Below, one piece after another: positions 1-8,915 of a stretch of 64,000 bases of DNA. The translations under genes and the position numbers were made by a program. The notes under the pieces are model-generated. The model did not search any database, was not told the DNA's origin, and saw only the letters and a list, made by a program, of their open reading frames with translations. Positions within the stretch are counted from its first letter, which is position 1. Every line of letters begins with the position of its first letter. Source of the stretch: Vulcanisaeta sp. JCM 14467 (GTDB taxonomy: Archaea > Thermoproteota > Thermoprotei > Thermoproteales > Thermocladiaceae); the NCBI RefSeq assembly GCF_001316245.1, contig NZ_BBDM01000002.1, positions 1 to 64,000 of the forward strand, read 5' to 3'.

Positions 1-606
1 TGGTAATTGTTCGTAGAGTTGCCTAAAGCCTTCCTTCGTTATGTTCCACATGGCGTCTAGGTCGGCCCACCTGTGGCGGCCAATTTCCCTCCTTGAAAGT
101 CCCTCGCTTGTTGCGGCCACGGTTATGACCCTCTCATACTCGGCTGGCGGGTATTCGATTAGGTTCAATAACGCCTTCACGTACATTGCTGATTCCCTGA
201 TTCCGATGACTTGGAATACGTCGTCGGCTAGTATGGCTACTTTCCTCCTGCCTGCCTTTATTAAGTCGTGGACTAGTTCATAGGCTGACCAGGCAATCCT
301 TGTCAGGGCATTCTCCGCCATGGCTTGCCTAACAACCTCGAGGAACCTCCTCTTCAAGTCAACAACACTAACCTCAACCAGTTGCTCCTTATCCAGCGGA
401 TTAACATAAACCACGTCAAAGCCCAACTCCCTAAGTAATTCCACGGACTGCTTTAACCAAGCCGTCTTACCACAGCCCTCCGGCCCATAAACAACGTGGA
501 CCACGGACATCCCACGCTCAGCCCAATACTCAACACGCCTTAGGGCCTGCTCCCTATCCACGAACTCAACTTGAGTCCCAGCCAGGTTGAGCCTGATCCT
601 CCTCAT
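1..606 (-). CDS. STAND-like archaeal ATPase, tandem copy H (3' end cut by window edge)
   Basis: Last transcribed of eight tandem paralogs. About 200 residues are visible and read without a break. The N-terminal strand (RRIRLNL, then VEFVDREQAL) is followed by a Walker A loop (YGPEGCGKTAW) near residue 40 and a Walker B (VAILADDVFQ) near residue 125, then the family block ATSEGLSRREIGRHRW. Together these match the archaeal ATPase family ATPase_2 (MNS clade of STAND NTPases), whose members are predicted signal-transducing NTPases without an established cellular role. The ATG shares one base with the stop of copy G (TGATG), suggesting translational coupling. It differs from its siblings in an unusual segment between the two Walker motifs. 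The nucleotide-binding call is firm; the function is unknown. Confidence 0.85.
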   Translation of the reverse strand, partial: MRRIRLNLAGTQVEFVDREQALRRVEYWAERGMSVVHVVYGPEGCGKTAWLKQSVELLRELGFDVVYVNPLDKEQLVEVSVVDLKRRFLEVVRQAMAENALTRIAWSAYELVHDLIKAGRRKVAILADDVFQVIGIRESAMYVKALLNLIEYPPAEYERVITVAATSEGLSRREIGRHRWADLDAMWNITKEGFRQLYEQLP

Positions 607-1617
607 CACCTCACCCACTCAAGAGCCCTCTTAACTGCTTCCCTGTGTAGTGGTGTTTGCCACGCAACGCTTCTTCCCACGCCTAGTTCTGTGTCCTTTT
701 CTGGCGGTGTTTCGCCTGCCCAGAGTTGTGGGTCTCTCTCGGGTATGGTGTCTATGATTAGGTTCATGTTCACTAGCTTGTTCATTAGTGGTATGCCTTC
801 CTTGTGAAGAGGGTGTCTGGGTCGTTGAGGGCTTTTCTCAAGAGCTCTTTCTCGTAATCCTTAAGCGCCTCGATGAATGCGCTTATCCTCTTCCTCTCTA
901 GGATTCTCCTCACGACGCCGTTGATGTCCCAGCCAACCTCGTAGAGCTCCTCAAGTAGTCGAGGGTTTCCACCCGTTGCCCGCCATACCTCCTCGAATGG
1001 TGGTTTATCGCCGGGTATTTGGTCATAGAGTTGTTTGAATCCTTCCCTGGGTATGTTCCACATGGGCATTATGTCTGCCCAGTAGTGCCTCCCTATTTCC
1101 CTGCGTGTGACTCCCTCACCCGTGGCTGCAATGACCACTATTGCGTCCACGCTTTGGGGTGGGTATTCGATTAGGTTTAGCAGTGCCTTTACGTACGTGG
1201 CTGCCTCCCTAAGCCCAATGGCTTGGAAGACATCGTCCACCAACACGGCGATTCTCCTCCTCTGCCTTTCAATTAGGAGCTTCGCTAGGTCAATTGCGAG
1301 GGAGGCGAGCTTAACCCTAGCCGTGCCGAATACCTCGGCCGCGGCTTCGGCGAGTTTGTCCACCACCTCCTTCACGTCCGTGTACGCCTCGAAGTACTTA
1401 TTGAGCGGGTCGACGTAGATTACGTGGAAGCCCAGCTCCCTTAGTAGCTCGGCTGACTGCCTAAGCCAAGCAGTCTTACCACAACCCTCGGGCCCATAGA
1501 TTACCTTGGGTAGTCTCGTGCTCCTCATCGCCCACTCCTCCACCCTCTTTAGGCTAGTTCCCTGTCTGTGAATTCGACGTAGAGTCCTGGCGTTAATGCT
1601 AGCTTTATCCTCCTCAT
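606..1617 (-). CDS. STAND-like archaeal ATPase, tandem copy G (two frame breaks)
   Basis: Full-length paralog if two single-base losses are repaired. The first lies near 1555, just after the N-terminal block (TDRELA then a stop; restoring one C to a CC run rejoins LKRVEEWA). The second lies near 800, where the DPDTLF strand should run on into GIPLMNKL. Walker A (YGPEGCGKTAWL), Walker B (IAVLVDDVFQAIGL) and the TGGNP block are intact in the central frame. The C-terminal PPPE-type and WQTPLHREAVKRAL blocks lie in the third frame. The start was chosen as the ATG aligned with MRRIKL of its siblings, overlapping the stop of copy F as ATGA. It is the most divergent member (EAYTDVKEVVDKL region). 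It could be a real pseudogene, but the errors resemble indels seen elsewhere in this window. Confidence 0.75.
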
Positions 1618-2619
1618 GACTCAAGCACCCTCCTCACGGTCTCCCTATGCATTGGGCTTTGCCAGGCTACGTACTCGCCTATCCCGAGTTCAGGGTCCTG
1701 CTCGGGTGGTGGCTGATCTATCCATAGGTAGTCTTTTCTGTATGGTACGTCGTCTATTACGAGGTTTAGCTCTACGAGCTTATTCAGCAGTTTCATTCTT
1801 TCCCTCGTGAATAGCGTGTCTGGGTCCTCAATGGCCTCCCTGAGCCACGTCCTCTCCTCATGCTGAGGTTGGTGATGAAGTTCCTAAGTTTCTTTGAGGC
1901 TGCAATCATGTCCAGTACCCTATCTTCATTCCAACCAGCCTTATACAGTTCTCCCAAGAGCTTTGGGTTTCCGCCAGTTAACCTCCAGACCTCCTCGAAG
2001 TTGGGCTTGTTGCCCGATAACTGGTCGTATAGTTGCTTAAACCCGTCCTTTGTCATGTTCCACATTGCCAGTGTATAGGCCCATCTGTGGCGTCCGATTT
2101 CTCGCCTCGAAAGCCCCTCGCTTGTGGCGGCCATGGCAATGATTACGTCGTAGGGCTCTGGCGGATACTCAATCAAACCGAGTAGTCCCTTCACGTAGAT
2201 GGCAGCCTTATCCAGGCCAATGGCTTGGAATACGTCATCAGTCAGTACGGCTATCTTCTTCACGCCAGCCTTATGATCTCCCTCGCCATGTCAACCACGG
2301 CCCATGCAACCCTTACCCAAGTGTTTTCCGCGGCTTCCCTTAGTATTTCTGCGAGTCTTGTCTTGACGTCTGTTACTCCTGTTTCCGCCATCACCTCCTT
2401 CTCAATTGGGTTTACGTAGATCACGTCAAAGCCAAGCTCCCTCAGGAGCTCAGCTGACTGCTTAAGCCATGCCGATTTGCCGCAGCCCTCGGGCCCGTAA
2501 ACCACCTGCACATTTACCATGCCTTCCTTAGCCCATTCCTCAACCTGCCTAAGTGCCAAATCCCTATCCACAAACTCCACCTCAATGTACGGTGCGAATT
2601 TTAGTCGAATCCTCCTCAT
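1614..2619 (-). CDS. STAND-like archaeal ATPase, tandem copy F (two frame breaks)
   Basis: Third from the end of the array. Segments in three frames line up end to end with the intact sibling D: residues with Walker A (YGPEGCGKSAWL), then Walker B (KKIAVLTDDVFQAIGL), then the C-terminal WIDQPPPEQDPELGIG block. The break near 2262 is an AAA run shortened to AA (REIIR then a stop; repair gives REIIKAG). The break near 1795 lies in the DTLFTRE strand. The ATG at 2619 overlaps the TGA of copy E (ATGA), and its own stop overlaps the ATG of copy G. Predicted NTP-binding regulatory protein, cytoplasmic, with no membrane segments. Function unknown. Confidence 0.78.
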
Positions 2620-3630
2620 TGTCTCACCCACTCAAGAGCCCTCTTAACTGCCTCCCTATGGAGTGGTGTTTGCCAGGCGACGTACCTGCCAATGCCCAGC
2701 TCGGGATCCTTCTCTGGCGGTGGTTGGTCTATCCAGTACCGTGGGTCTCTCCACTCGGGTATTTCCGTGGCCAGGTTTAGCTCGACCAGCCTATTCATTA
2801 GTGGTATGCCCTCCCTGCTCATTAGCGTGTCCGGGTCATCAAGGGCATTAACAAGTAGTTTCTTCTCCCCATTGCTCAGCGATGTGTGAATGCCTTGATG
2901 TTTTTCCTCATTACCAAGCCATTGATCACTTCCCACTGGTTCCAGCCCACCTTGTATAGCTCCGCCAACATCCTTGGGTTTCCACCTGTGAGTTTCCATA
3001 CCTCCTCGAGGTCTGGCTTGGGCTCTGGTAATTGCTCGTAGAGTTGTTTGAAGCCTTCCCTAGGCATGTTCCACATGGGCCTCATGTCAGCCCACCTATG
3101 CCTACCAATCTCCCTCCTGGACAATCCCTCGCTTGTTGCCACCACGGCGATGACCACGTCGTAGGGCTTTGGCGGTACTCAATCAAACCAAGCAAACCCT
3201 TGACGTATATTGCGGCCTTGTCTAGGCCGATTGCTTGGAATACGTCGTCGGCTAGTACGGCTACCTTCTTCCTACCGGCCTTTATGAGTTCCTTGGTCAT
3301 GTCCACCACGGCCCATGCTGCCCTCGCCCAGGTGTTGGCTGTGGCTTCCCTAAGTATTTCCGTGAGCCTTGTCTTAACGTCCGTAATCCCTGTCTCCATC
3401 ATCATCTCCTTCTCGATTGGATTCACGTAAATCACGTCGAAGTCTAATTCCTTGAGGAGTTCCACTGACTGCTTGAGCCAGGCAGTTTTGCCGCAGCCCT
3501 CTGGTCCGTAGACCAGCTGCACATCGACCATGCCTTTCTCGGCCCACTCCTCTATCTTCCTGAGGGCTTGTTCCCTATCAACAAACTCAACCTCGATGTG
3601 TGGTGCGAAGCTTAGTTGGATCCTCCTCAT
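2616..3630 (-). CDS. STAND-like archaeal ATPase, tandem copy E (two frame breaks)
   Basis: Reads from MRRIQLSFAP through Walker A (YGPEGCGKTAWL) and Walker B (VAVLADDVFQAIGL), then breaks near 3172 where a GGG run of the siblings is GG here. The next segment carries ATSEGLSRREIGRHRW and LTGGNPRM and breaks again near 2885. The last segment carries WIDQPPPEKDPELGIG and the terminal HREAVKRAL helix. The repaired length is about 338 residues, as in sibling D. The ATG lies two bases after the stop of copy D, and the stop overlaps the ATG of copy F. The array spacing and identical motif order support one functional unit; the frame breaks are likely sequence errors. Confidence 0.78.
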
Positions 3631-3632
3631 GC

Positions 3633-4649
3633 TCAGTCACTGGTGAGGGCTTTTCTTACGGCTTCTTTGTGTATTGGTGTTTGCCACGCAACAAACTTGC
3701 CAATGCCTAGCTCTGGGTCTCTCTCTGGTGGTGGTTGGTCGATCCATAGGTTTTTGTCTCTTGGGTATATGTTGTCGACGATTAGGTTTAGTTCGATTAA
3801 CCTATTGAGTAGTGGTATGCCGTCTCTACTCATCAGCACGTCCGGATCCTCAACCGCCTTAGTGAGTAGTTCCCTTTCATCATCACTTAATGACCTAACG
3901 AGGTTTATGAGCCCCCTACCCCTGATTAGTTCATTAATTAATTCATTGGTATCCCAATGAACCTCATGTAATTGCGCCAATAACTTTGGGTTACCGCCCG
4001 TGAGTCTCCAAGCCCCATCGAAGTCTGGCTTGGGCCCTGGTAATTGTTCATAAAGTTGCTTGAACCCTTCCTTCGTCATGTTCCACATGGCGTCTAGGTA
4101 AGCCCAACGATGCCTACCGATTTCACGCTTTGAAATGCCTTCGCTTGTTGCTGCTATGGTTATTGCCACGTCGTAATCACCCGGTGGGTACTCAAGAATA
4201 CCCAATAGCCCCTTGACGTATATTGCGGCCTTGTCTAGGCCGATTGCTTGGAATACATCATCAGCCAGTACTGCTGTCCTTCTCCTGCCAGCCTTAATTA
4301 ATTCCCTAGTCAGGTCAATTAACGCCCATGCAGCCTTGACCCAAGACTCGCTGGTCGCCTCGCGGAGTATTTCGAGGAGTCTTTTCTTAACGTCTTCAAT
4401 GCCGACCTCGGCCATGAACTCCTTCTCAATTGGATTCATGTAAATCACCTCAAAACCAAGCTCCCTCAACAGCTCAGCCGACTGCTTAAGCCAAGCAGTT
4501 TTGCCGCATCCTTCAGGTCCGTAGATGACGTGGACCACGGACATTCCGTGGTTAGCCCAGTACTCGATGCGCTTTAGGGCTTGTTCCCTATCCGCAAATT
4601 CAACATAAATGCCACGGGTAAGTCTTAATTTAATCTTCTCCATGATCAC
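3633..4649 (-). CDS. STAND-like archaeal ATPase, tandem copy D (intact)
   Basis: One of the two unbroken members, 338 residues, and a good reference for the family. Order of blocks: N-terminal beta strand and VEFADREQAL (1-25), Walker A YGPEGCGKTAWL (about 42-53), an NPIEKEF strand, Walker B TAVLADDVFQAIGL (about 130-143), ATSEGISKREIGRHRW (about 170), LTGGNPKLL (about 220), and a C-terminal winged-helix-like region ending in WIDQPPPERDPELGIG and HKEAVRKAL. Start is GTG 4649 or ATG 4643. A TATA-like stretch about 26 bp upstream (near 4675) favours a leaderless start at 4649, so D probably begins a second transcript D-E-F-G-H. Known family: ATPase_2/MNS STAND; cellular role unknown. Confidence 0.9.
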   Translation of the reverse strand: MIMEKIKLRLTRGIYVEFADREQALKRIEYWANHGMSVVHVIYGPEGCGKTAWLKQSAELLRELGFEVIYMNPIEKEFMAEVGIEDVKKRLLEILREATSESWVKAAWALIDLTRELIKAGRRRTAVLADDVFQAIGLDKAAIYVKGLLGILEYPPGDYDVAITIAATSEGISKREIGRHRWAYLDAMWNMTKEGFKQLYEQLPGPKPDFDGAWRLTGGNPKLLAQLHEVHWDTNELINELIRGRGLINLVRSLSDDERELLTKAVEDPDVLMSRDGIPLLNRLIELNLIVDNIYPRDKNLWIDQPPPERDPELGIGKFVAWQTPIHKEAVRKALTSD

Positions 4650-4912
4650 CAGCCTTCATTTATGTAATTCCTTAAGAATTTATTAAACTCTGCCAATGCG
4701 TTGAGTGTATTCTCTTCATGGATTTCCCTACATTATGTAGATTCATGACTACATACCTAGTTCTTTCGGTAACTGCGCCGTGATTATTGCACTCAGTGCA
4801 GTGCCTCCCTGTGTTAATGGTTCAGTGTTACGTACCTAGTACTCATTAAATATGGACCGTGTTGGTCCCGTGATAAATTACCCATTGCATTTCCTCAGGT
4901 CTTTCAATTATG
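4650..4912. promoter_or_regulatory. Only intergenic gap inside the ATPase array; probable internal promoter
   Basis: All other array genes overlap or nearly abut, so this 263-bp gap is the one place where transcription could restart. On the minus strand a TATA-like TTCTTAAGG lies near 4670-4680, about 26 bp ahead of copy D. A short palindrome GCACTCAGTGC lies at about 4788-4799. No open frame with family similarity is visible in the gap. Confidence 0.5.
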
Positions 4913-5911
4913 CTACTCCATAAGAACTCTTCTAACGGCTTCCCTGTGTATTGGCGTCTGCCATGCCACGTACCTGCCGATTCCGAGCTCTAAATCCCTC
5001 TCTGGCGGTGATTCACCGACCCATAGTCGTGTGCCCCTGTCTGGTAGGAAATATATTATGAGGTTCTTCTCAGTGAGTTCATTGATTAATTCCTCCGGCG
5101 TATCCGGCTCCCAAAGTATGTCTGGGTCCTCAACAGCCTTCTCCAGCCACCTCCTCCACTTGGTTGTGAAGCCCCTCGTGATCATTTTCCCACTGATCAC
5201 ACTCCTCATCACTTCATCAGCCCTCCAATCACTTTGGTAAAGCTCCACAAGCATCTTCGGATTACCACCAGTCAACCTCCAGACAGTTTCGAAGTCTGGC
5301 TTAGGCCCCGGCAATTGATCGTATAGTTGCTTGAATCCTTCCCTCGTCATGTTCCACATTGCCAGTAAGTCGGCCCACCTGTGCCTGCCTATTTCGTACC
5401 TCGATAAGCCCTCGCTCGTGGCCGCAATGGTTATCGCCACATCATAATCACCCGGCGGATACTCGAGAATACCCAGTAATCCCTTAACATAGATCGCTGC
5501 CCTGTCCAGCCCAATTGCTTGAAAGATGTCATCAGCCAGTATGGCTATTTTCCTCCTCCCGGCCCTAATCAACTCCCTGCCTAAGTCAATCAACGCCCAC
5601 ACAGCTTTGACCCAGGACTCATCCGTCGTCTCACGGAGGATCTCAAGGAGTCTCTCCTTAACATCCTTAATCCCAGTCTCAATTGCGAATTCACGTTCAA
5701 CAGGGTTCAGGTATATGACGTCGAAGCCTAATTCCTTGAGTAGTTCCACGGACTGCCTCAACCATGCTGTCTTACCACAGCCCTCCGGACCATAAACAAC
5801 CTGCACGTTTACCATGCCTCTTTCAGCCCACTCCCTGACCCTCTCCAGGGCCTGTTCCCTATCCACGAATTCCACATTAATATTCGCCAGCTTCAGTTTA
5901 ATTCTCTCCAT
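4913..5911 (-). CDS. STAND-like archaeal ATPase, tandem copy C (intact)
   Basis: Unbroken 332-residue member. Walker A YGPEGCGKTAWL, Walker B IAILADDIFQAIGL, ATSEGLSRYEIGRHRW and LTGGNPKML are in the usual order. The C-terminal part departs from the siblings: the DPDILWEPDTPEELINEL stretch replaces the DPDTLMSRDGIPLMN block, and the tail reads WVGESPPERDLELGIG. This variation suggests the C-terminal winged-helix-like domain is the diversifying, possibly ligand- or partner-specific part. The ATG at 5911 shares one base with the stop of copy B (TGATG); a GTG lies three bases upstream. Last gene of the upstream half-array A-B-C. Confidence 0.9.
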   Translation of the reverse strand: MERIKLKLANINVEFVDREQALERVREWAERGMVNVQVVYGPEGCGKTAWLRQSVELLKELGFDVIYLNPVEREFAIETGIKDVKERLLEILRETTDESWVKAVWALIDLGRELIRAGRRKIAILADDIFQAIGLDRAAIYVKGLLGILEYPPGDYDVAITIAATSEGLSRYEIGRHRWADLLAMWNMTREGFKQLYDQLPGPKPDFETVWRLTGGNPKMLVELYQSDWRADEVMRSVISGKMITRGFTTKWRRWLEKAVEDPDILWEPDTPEELINELTEKNLIIYFLPDRGTRLWVGESPPERDLELGIGRYVAWQTPIHREAVRRVLME

Positions 5912-6920
5912 CACCTCACCTGCTCAAGAACCCTCTTCACGGCCTCCCTATGGAGTGGTGATTGCCAAGCAACAAACCTACCAATGCCTAATTCAGTGTC
6001 TCTTTCGGGTGGCGGTTCGTCAATCCACAGTTTTTTTGCCCCTTGGGTATATGTTGTCGACGATTAGGTTTAGTTCAATTAGCCTATTCATTAGTGGTAT
6101 CCCATCCCTACTCATCAGCATATCTGGGTCATCAACCGCCCTAGCCAGCAACTCCCTATCACCCTTACTAAGTGATTGTATGGCTTCACCAAGCCCCTTA
6201 CTCCTTATGAGCTCGGTTATGGCATCATCAACATTCCAATGGTTTTTGAGGAGTATTGACAACACCCACGGATTCCCGCCAGTCACCCGCCAAATGATGT
6301 CGAAGTCTGGCTTATTTCCTGGTAACTGCTCATAGAGTTGTTTGAAGCCGTCTTTCGTCATGTTCCATATTGTTAGTAATGTTGCCCACCTATGACGGCC
6401 AATCTCCCTCTTGCTAATTCCCTCGCTTGTTGCCGCAACCGCTATTATCCTCTCGTAGTGCTCCGGTGGGTACTCGATTAATCCCAGTAATCCCTTCACA
6501 TATATCGCGGCCTTATCAAGGCCTATGGCTTGGAATGCGTCGTCGATTAATACGGCCAATTTATCCCTCCTTACCTTGATCAACTCCCTGGCAAGGTCTA
6601 TTACAGCCCACACAGCCCTAACCCAAGCCTCATCAGTCGCCTCACGGAGTAACTCAAGTAACCTCCTCCTAATGTCCTCAACACCAACATCAACCACAAA
6701 CCCACGTTCTACAGGTTTATGTAGATCACGTCAAAGCCAAGTTCCCTGAGTAATTCCGCTGATTGCCTTAGCCAAGCCGTCTTACCACAGCCCTCCGGAC
6801 CATAAACAACCTGAACAGGTACGTACCCCCACCAGCCCAATCCTCAATACGCTTCAACGCGTCCTCCCTATCTGCGAAATTAACCTTAATCCCTGCCAGG
6901 CTTAACTCAATCCTCCTCAT
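5911..6920 (-). CDS. STAND-like archaeal ATPase, tandem copy B (three frame breaks)
   Basis: The N-terminal 75 residues, including Walker A (YGPEGCGKTAWL), lie in two other frames. A G run near 6825 is one base short, and a CC near 6712 should be CCC (repair gives INPVERGFVVDVGVEDI). The central 225-residue segment holds Walker B (LAVLIDDAFQAIGL), ATSEGISKREIGRHRW and VTGGNPWVL. Near 6030 a run of seven A should be six; repair gives KKLWIDEPPPERD in place of a premature stop. All three lesions are single-base homopolymer changes. Walker B has DDA instead of the usual DDV. The ATG overlaps the stop of copy A (ATGA). Confidence 0.75.
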
Positions 6921-7921
6921 GGCTCGAGCACCCTCCTAACAGCCTCCCTATGCATTGCTCTGCCAAGCTACGTATTTTCCTATCCCAAGCTCGGATCCCG
7001 CTCCGGCGGTGGCTGGTCTATCCAGAATGTTAGGTCCCTCCACTCAGGTATTTCTAGGGCTAGGTTTAGTTCAATTAGCCTGTTCATTAGTGGTATCCCA
7101 TCCCTACTCATCAGCGTATCTGGGTCATCAATGGCCTTGGCAAGTAGTTCCCTTTCGTGCACGTTCAGTGATTCGATGAATGTTCTCAAGCCCTTCCTAT
7201 CAATCAACTCCCTAACAACGGCATCACTACTCCAATTACTTTCATAAAGTCTCTCAAGAATCCTCGGGTTCCCACCTGTGAGTTTCCAAATGTCTTCGAA
7301 GTCCGGCTTGTTACCTGGTAGTTGTTCGTAGAGTTGTTTGAATCCTTCCCTGGGCATGTTCCAAATGGGCATTAGGTCGGCCCATTCATGCCTACCAATC
7401 TCCCTCCTCGAAACACCCTCACTCGTAGCCGCAATTGTGATCACCCTATCGTAGCTGGCTGGCGGGTGTTCTAAGATACCTAGTAATCCCTTCACGTATA
7501 TTGCGGCATTGTCTAGGCCTATGGCTTGGAATGCATCATCAACGATGATCGCCAATTTACGGGCACCAGCCTCGATAGCTGACCTGGCGATACTGATTAT
7601 CGACCAAATGACCTTGCCCCACGTGAACTGCTCAAGGGCCTCCTGTATTAAGCTCATAAGCCTATCCCTCAAGTCCGTAATCCCCAATTTAACCATGAAT
7701 GCAGATTCAACGGGATTAACATAAATGACCTCGAAGCCTAATCCCTTAAGTAGCTCAGTTGATTGTCTGAGCCACGCAGTCTTCCCACAGCCCTCGGGCC
7801 CATAGATGACCTGTGGAAACGCCACACCCCTATTGGCCCAATCCTCAATACGCTTAAGGGCCAGGTCCCTATCCACGAACTCAACCTGCTGGTTGGCGAG
7901 GCTCAACCTTAATCTCTTCAC
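6917..7921 (-). CDS. STAND-like archaeal ATPase, tandem copy A (first gene of array)
   Basis: First gene of the eight-copy minus-strand array and probably transcribed from the short region shared with the divergent HEPN gene at 8025. Residues 1-313 are continuous: MKRLRLSLANQQVEF, Walker A YGPEGCGKTAWL, Walker B LAIIVDDAFQAIGL, ATSEGVSRREIGRHEW, LTGGNPRIL and WIDQPPPERDPSLG. Single-base losses near 6985 and 6958 then put the final YVAWQ..MHREAVRRVLEP tail out of frame. It has the DDA version of Walker B like copy B and is the most divergent in residues 75-115. Predicted cytoplasmic NTPase of the ATPase_2/STAND group; function unknown. Confidence 0.82.
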
Positions 7922-7986
7922 TAAGTTGGTGGGTTGTCCCCTTTCTTATTACCCTTTCCTTCGTCCTCATGTGGTGTTTAATTTTA

Positions 7987-8000
7987 CTTATATTTTTAAG
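7987..8000 (+). promoter_or_regulatory. TATA box of the HEPN gene
   Basis: ACTTATATTTTTAA is centred about 30 bp before the ATG at 8025, the normal distance for an archaeal leaderless transcript. It lies in the 103-bp divergent gap between the ATPase array and the HEPN/MNT pair. Confidence 0.6.
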
Positions 8001-8024
8001 GAACTATGTAATTAATGCCATTAA

Positions 8025-8421
8025 ATGACTTCTCATCAGCGTTGGGTTGATTGGCTTGATGAGGCGGAGGATGACTTGGCAACAGCCACCGACCTACTCA
8101 GGCTTGGTCGTTTCTCCAAGGCCTGCTACTTTGCACAGCAGGCAGCTGAGAAGGCCCTGAAGGCATTGCTCATTAAGAAACTTAATCGCTATGTGCACAC
8201 TCACAGTGTTAGGGAGTTGCTTGAGATGGTTAGGGAGGGCGGTATTAGCGTTGGTGAGGACCTGCTCAGGTTGGTGATATACTTGATAGGTATTACGTGC
8301 CAACCAGGTACCCGAATGCATGGCCCTCGGGTGCACCGCATAGGCATTACACGGAGGGTGATGCCAGGGAGCTATTGAGTACGCCAGTAGGGTGATGGGC
8401 TTTGTTAGGTCGAATCTATGA
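8025..8421 (+). CDS. HEPN-domain protein, partner of the MNT nucleotidyltransferase (two frame breaks)
   Basis: Helical protein of about 130 residues. The N-terminal part (QRWVDWLDEAEDDLATA, then FSKACYFAQQAAEKALKALL near residues 33-52) is the standard HEPN helix pair. After about residue 85 the frame shifts: in another frame the sequence continues DRYYVPTRYPNAWPSGAPHRHY, the usual HEPN C-terminal block, and one further missing G near 8373 restores REAIEYASRVMGFVRSNL and a stop at 8421. HEPN proteins of this type pair with minimal nucleotidyltransferases and act as toxin-like RNases or as complex partners. The stop abuts the MNT start at 8423. Family call firm, activity inferred. Confidence 0.8.
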
Positions 8422-8422
8422 G

Positions 8423-8763
8423 GTGGCCAGGAGGAACAACATTAGGGACCCGGACAAACTACTCAGGGCAATAAACAAGGCCCTCGATGGCCTAAATCCG
8501 GTGGCCGTGTTCATAGTTGGCTCCCTAGCCCGTGGTGAGTTCGTCCTGGGGTTGAGTGACATTGACCTAGTCGTGGTGGTCAGCGGCGAGCCACCCTTCA
8601 GGGCTAAGGTAATTGGTTCAGAACTCGGTGACGTGGAAGTCATAGCCTTCACGGTAAGCGAGCTCTGCAGCCACTACATGGACAATAACCTAATGATCGA
8701 GGCCCTAAGCACCGGCGTGCAATAATCGGCGATCCAAGGGAACTCATGAAACAATGCCATTAA
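8423..8763 (+). CDS. Minimal nucleotidyltransferase (MNT), antitoxin-like partner
   Basis: Carries the pol-beta nucleotidyltransferase motif GSLARGEFVLGLSDIDLVVV near residues 37-56, with the Gly-Ser and the two acidic residues of the SDID metal site present. Known MNT partners of HEPN proteins neutralise them, in some cases by AMPylation. The start is ambiguous: GTG 8423 directly follows the HEPN stop. The frame runs into TAA at 8725, but a one-base shift there gives the family-like end IIGDPRELMKQC with stop at 8761-8763, so I extend it. Length about 113 residues, normal for MNT. Two-gene operon with 8025-8421. Confidence 0.78.
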
Positions 8764-8809
8764 GGGCACGGTCCACGTTTAATTTATGGCGTTTTCTCGG
8801 GGACCCTTT

Positions 8810-8832
8810 GCGTTACCAATAATTAGTAACAC
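8810..8832. promoter_or_regulatory. Palindromic element, site 1
   Basis: The 19-mer GTTACCAATAATTAGTAAC is the exact reverse complement of the 19-mer in site 2 (8892-8914), 60 bp to the right. It lies between the MNT gene and the winged-helix gene, where a second bound dimer could act on the same promoter. A weak TATA-like TTTTACAAAA lies to its right on the minus strand. Confidence 0.6.
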
Positions 8833-8882
8833 AACTAATTTTGTAAAATGAGTAGCTCACGGGGCTTTTGCGGGGAATAAAG

Positions 8883-8914
8883 TTTATAAGTGCGTTACTA
8901 ATTATTGGTAACGC
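8883..8914 (+). promoter_or_regulatory. TATA box plus 23-bp palindromic operator (site 2)
   Basis: TTTATAAG at 8883-8890 is centred 30 bp before the ATG at 8916. The near-perfect palindrome GCGTTACTAATTATTGGTAACGC fills 8892-8914, between the TATA box and the predicted transcription start. A protein bound there would block polymerase recruitment, so the layout points to repression, probably autorepression by the encoded regulator. The same motif recurs at 8810, 12670 and 13101. Confidence 0.65.
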
Positions 8915-8915
8915 A

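Noticed and set aside
1-7921. Array copies with frame breaks as decayed pseudogenes
   Set aside because: Breaks are single homopolymer bases also found in essential genes; motifs on both sides are fully conserved.
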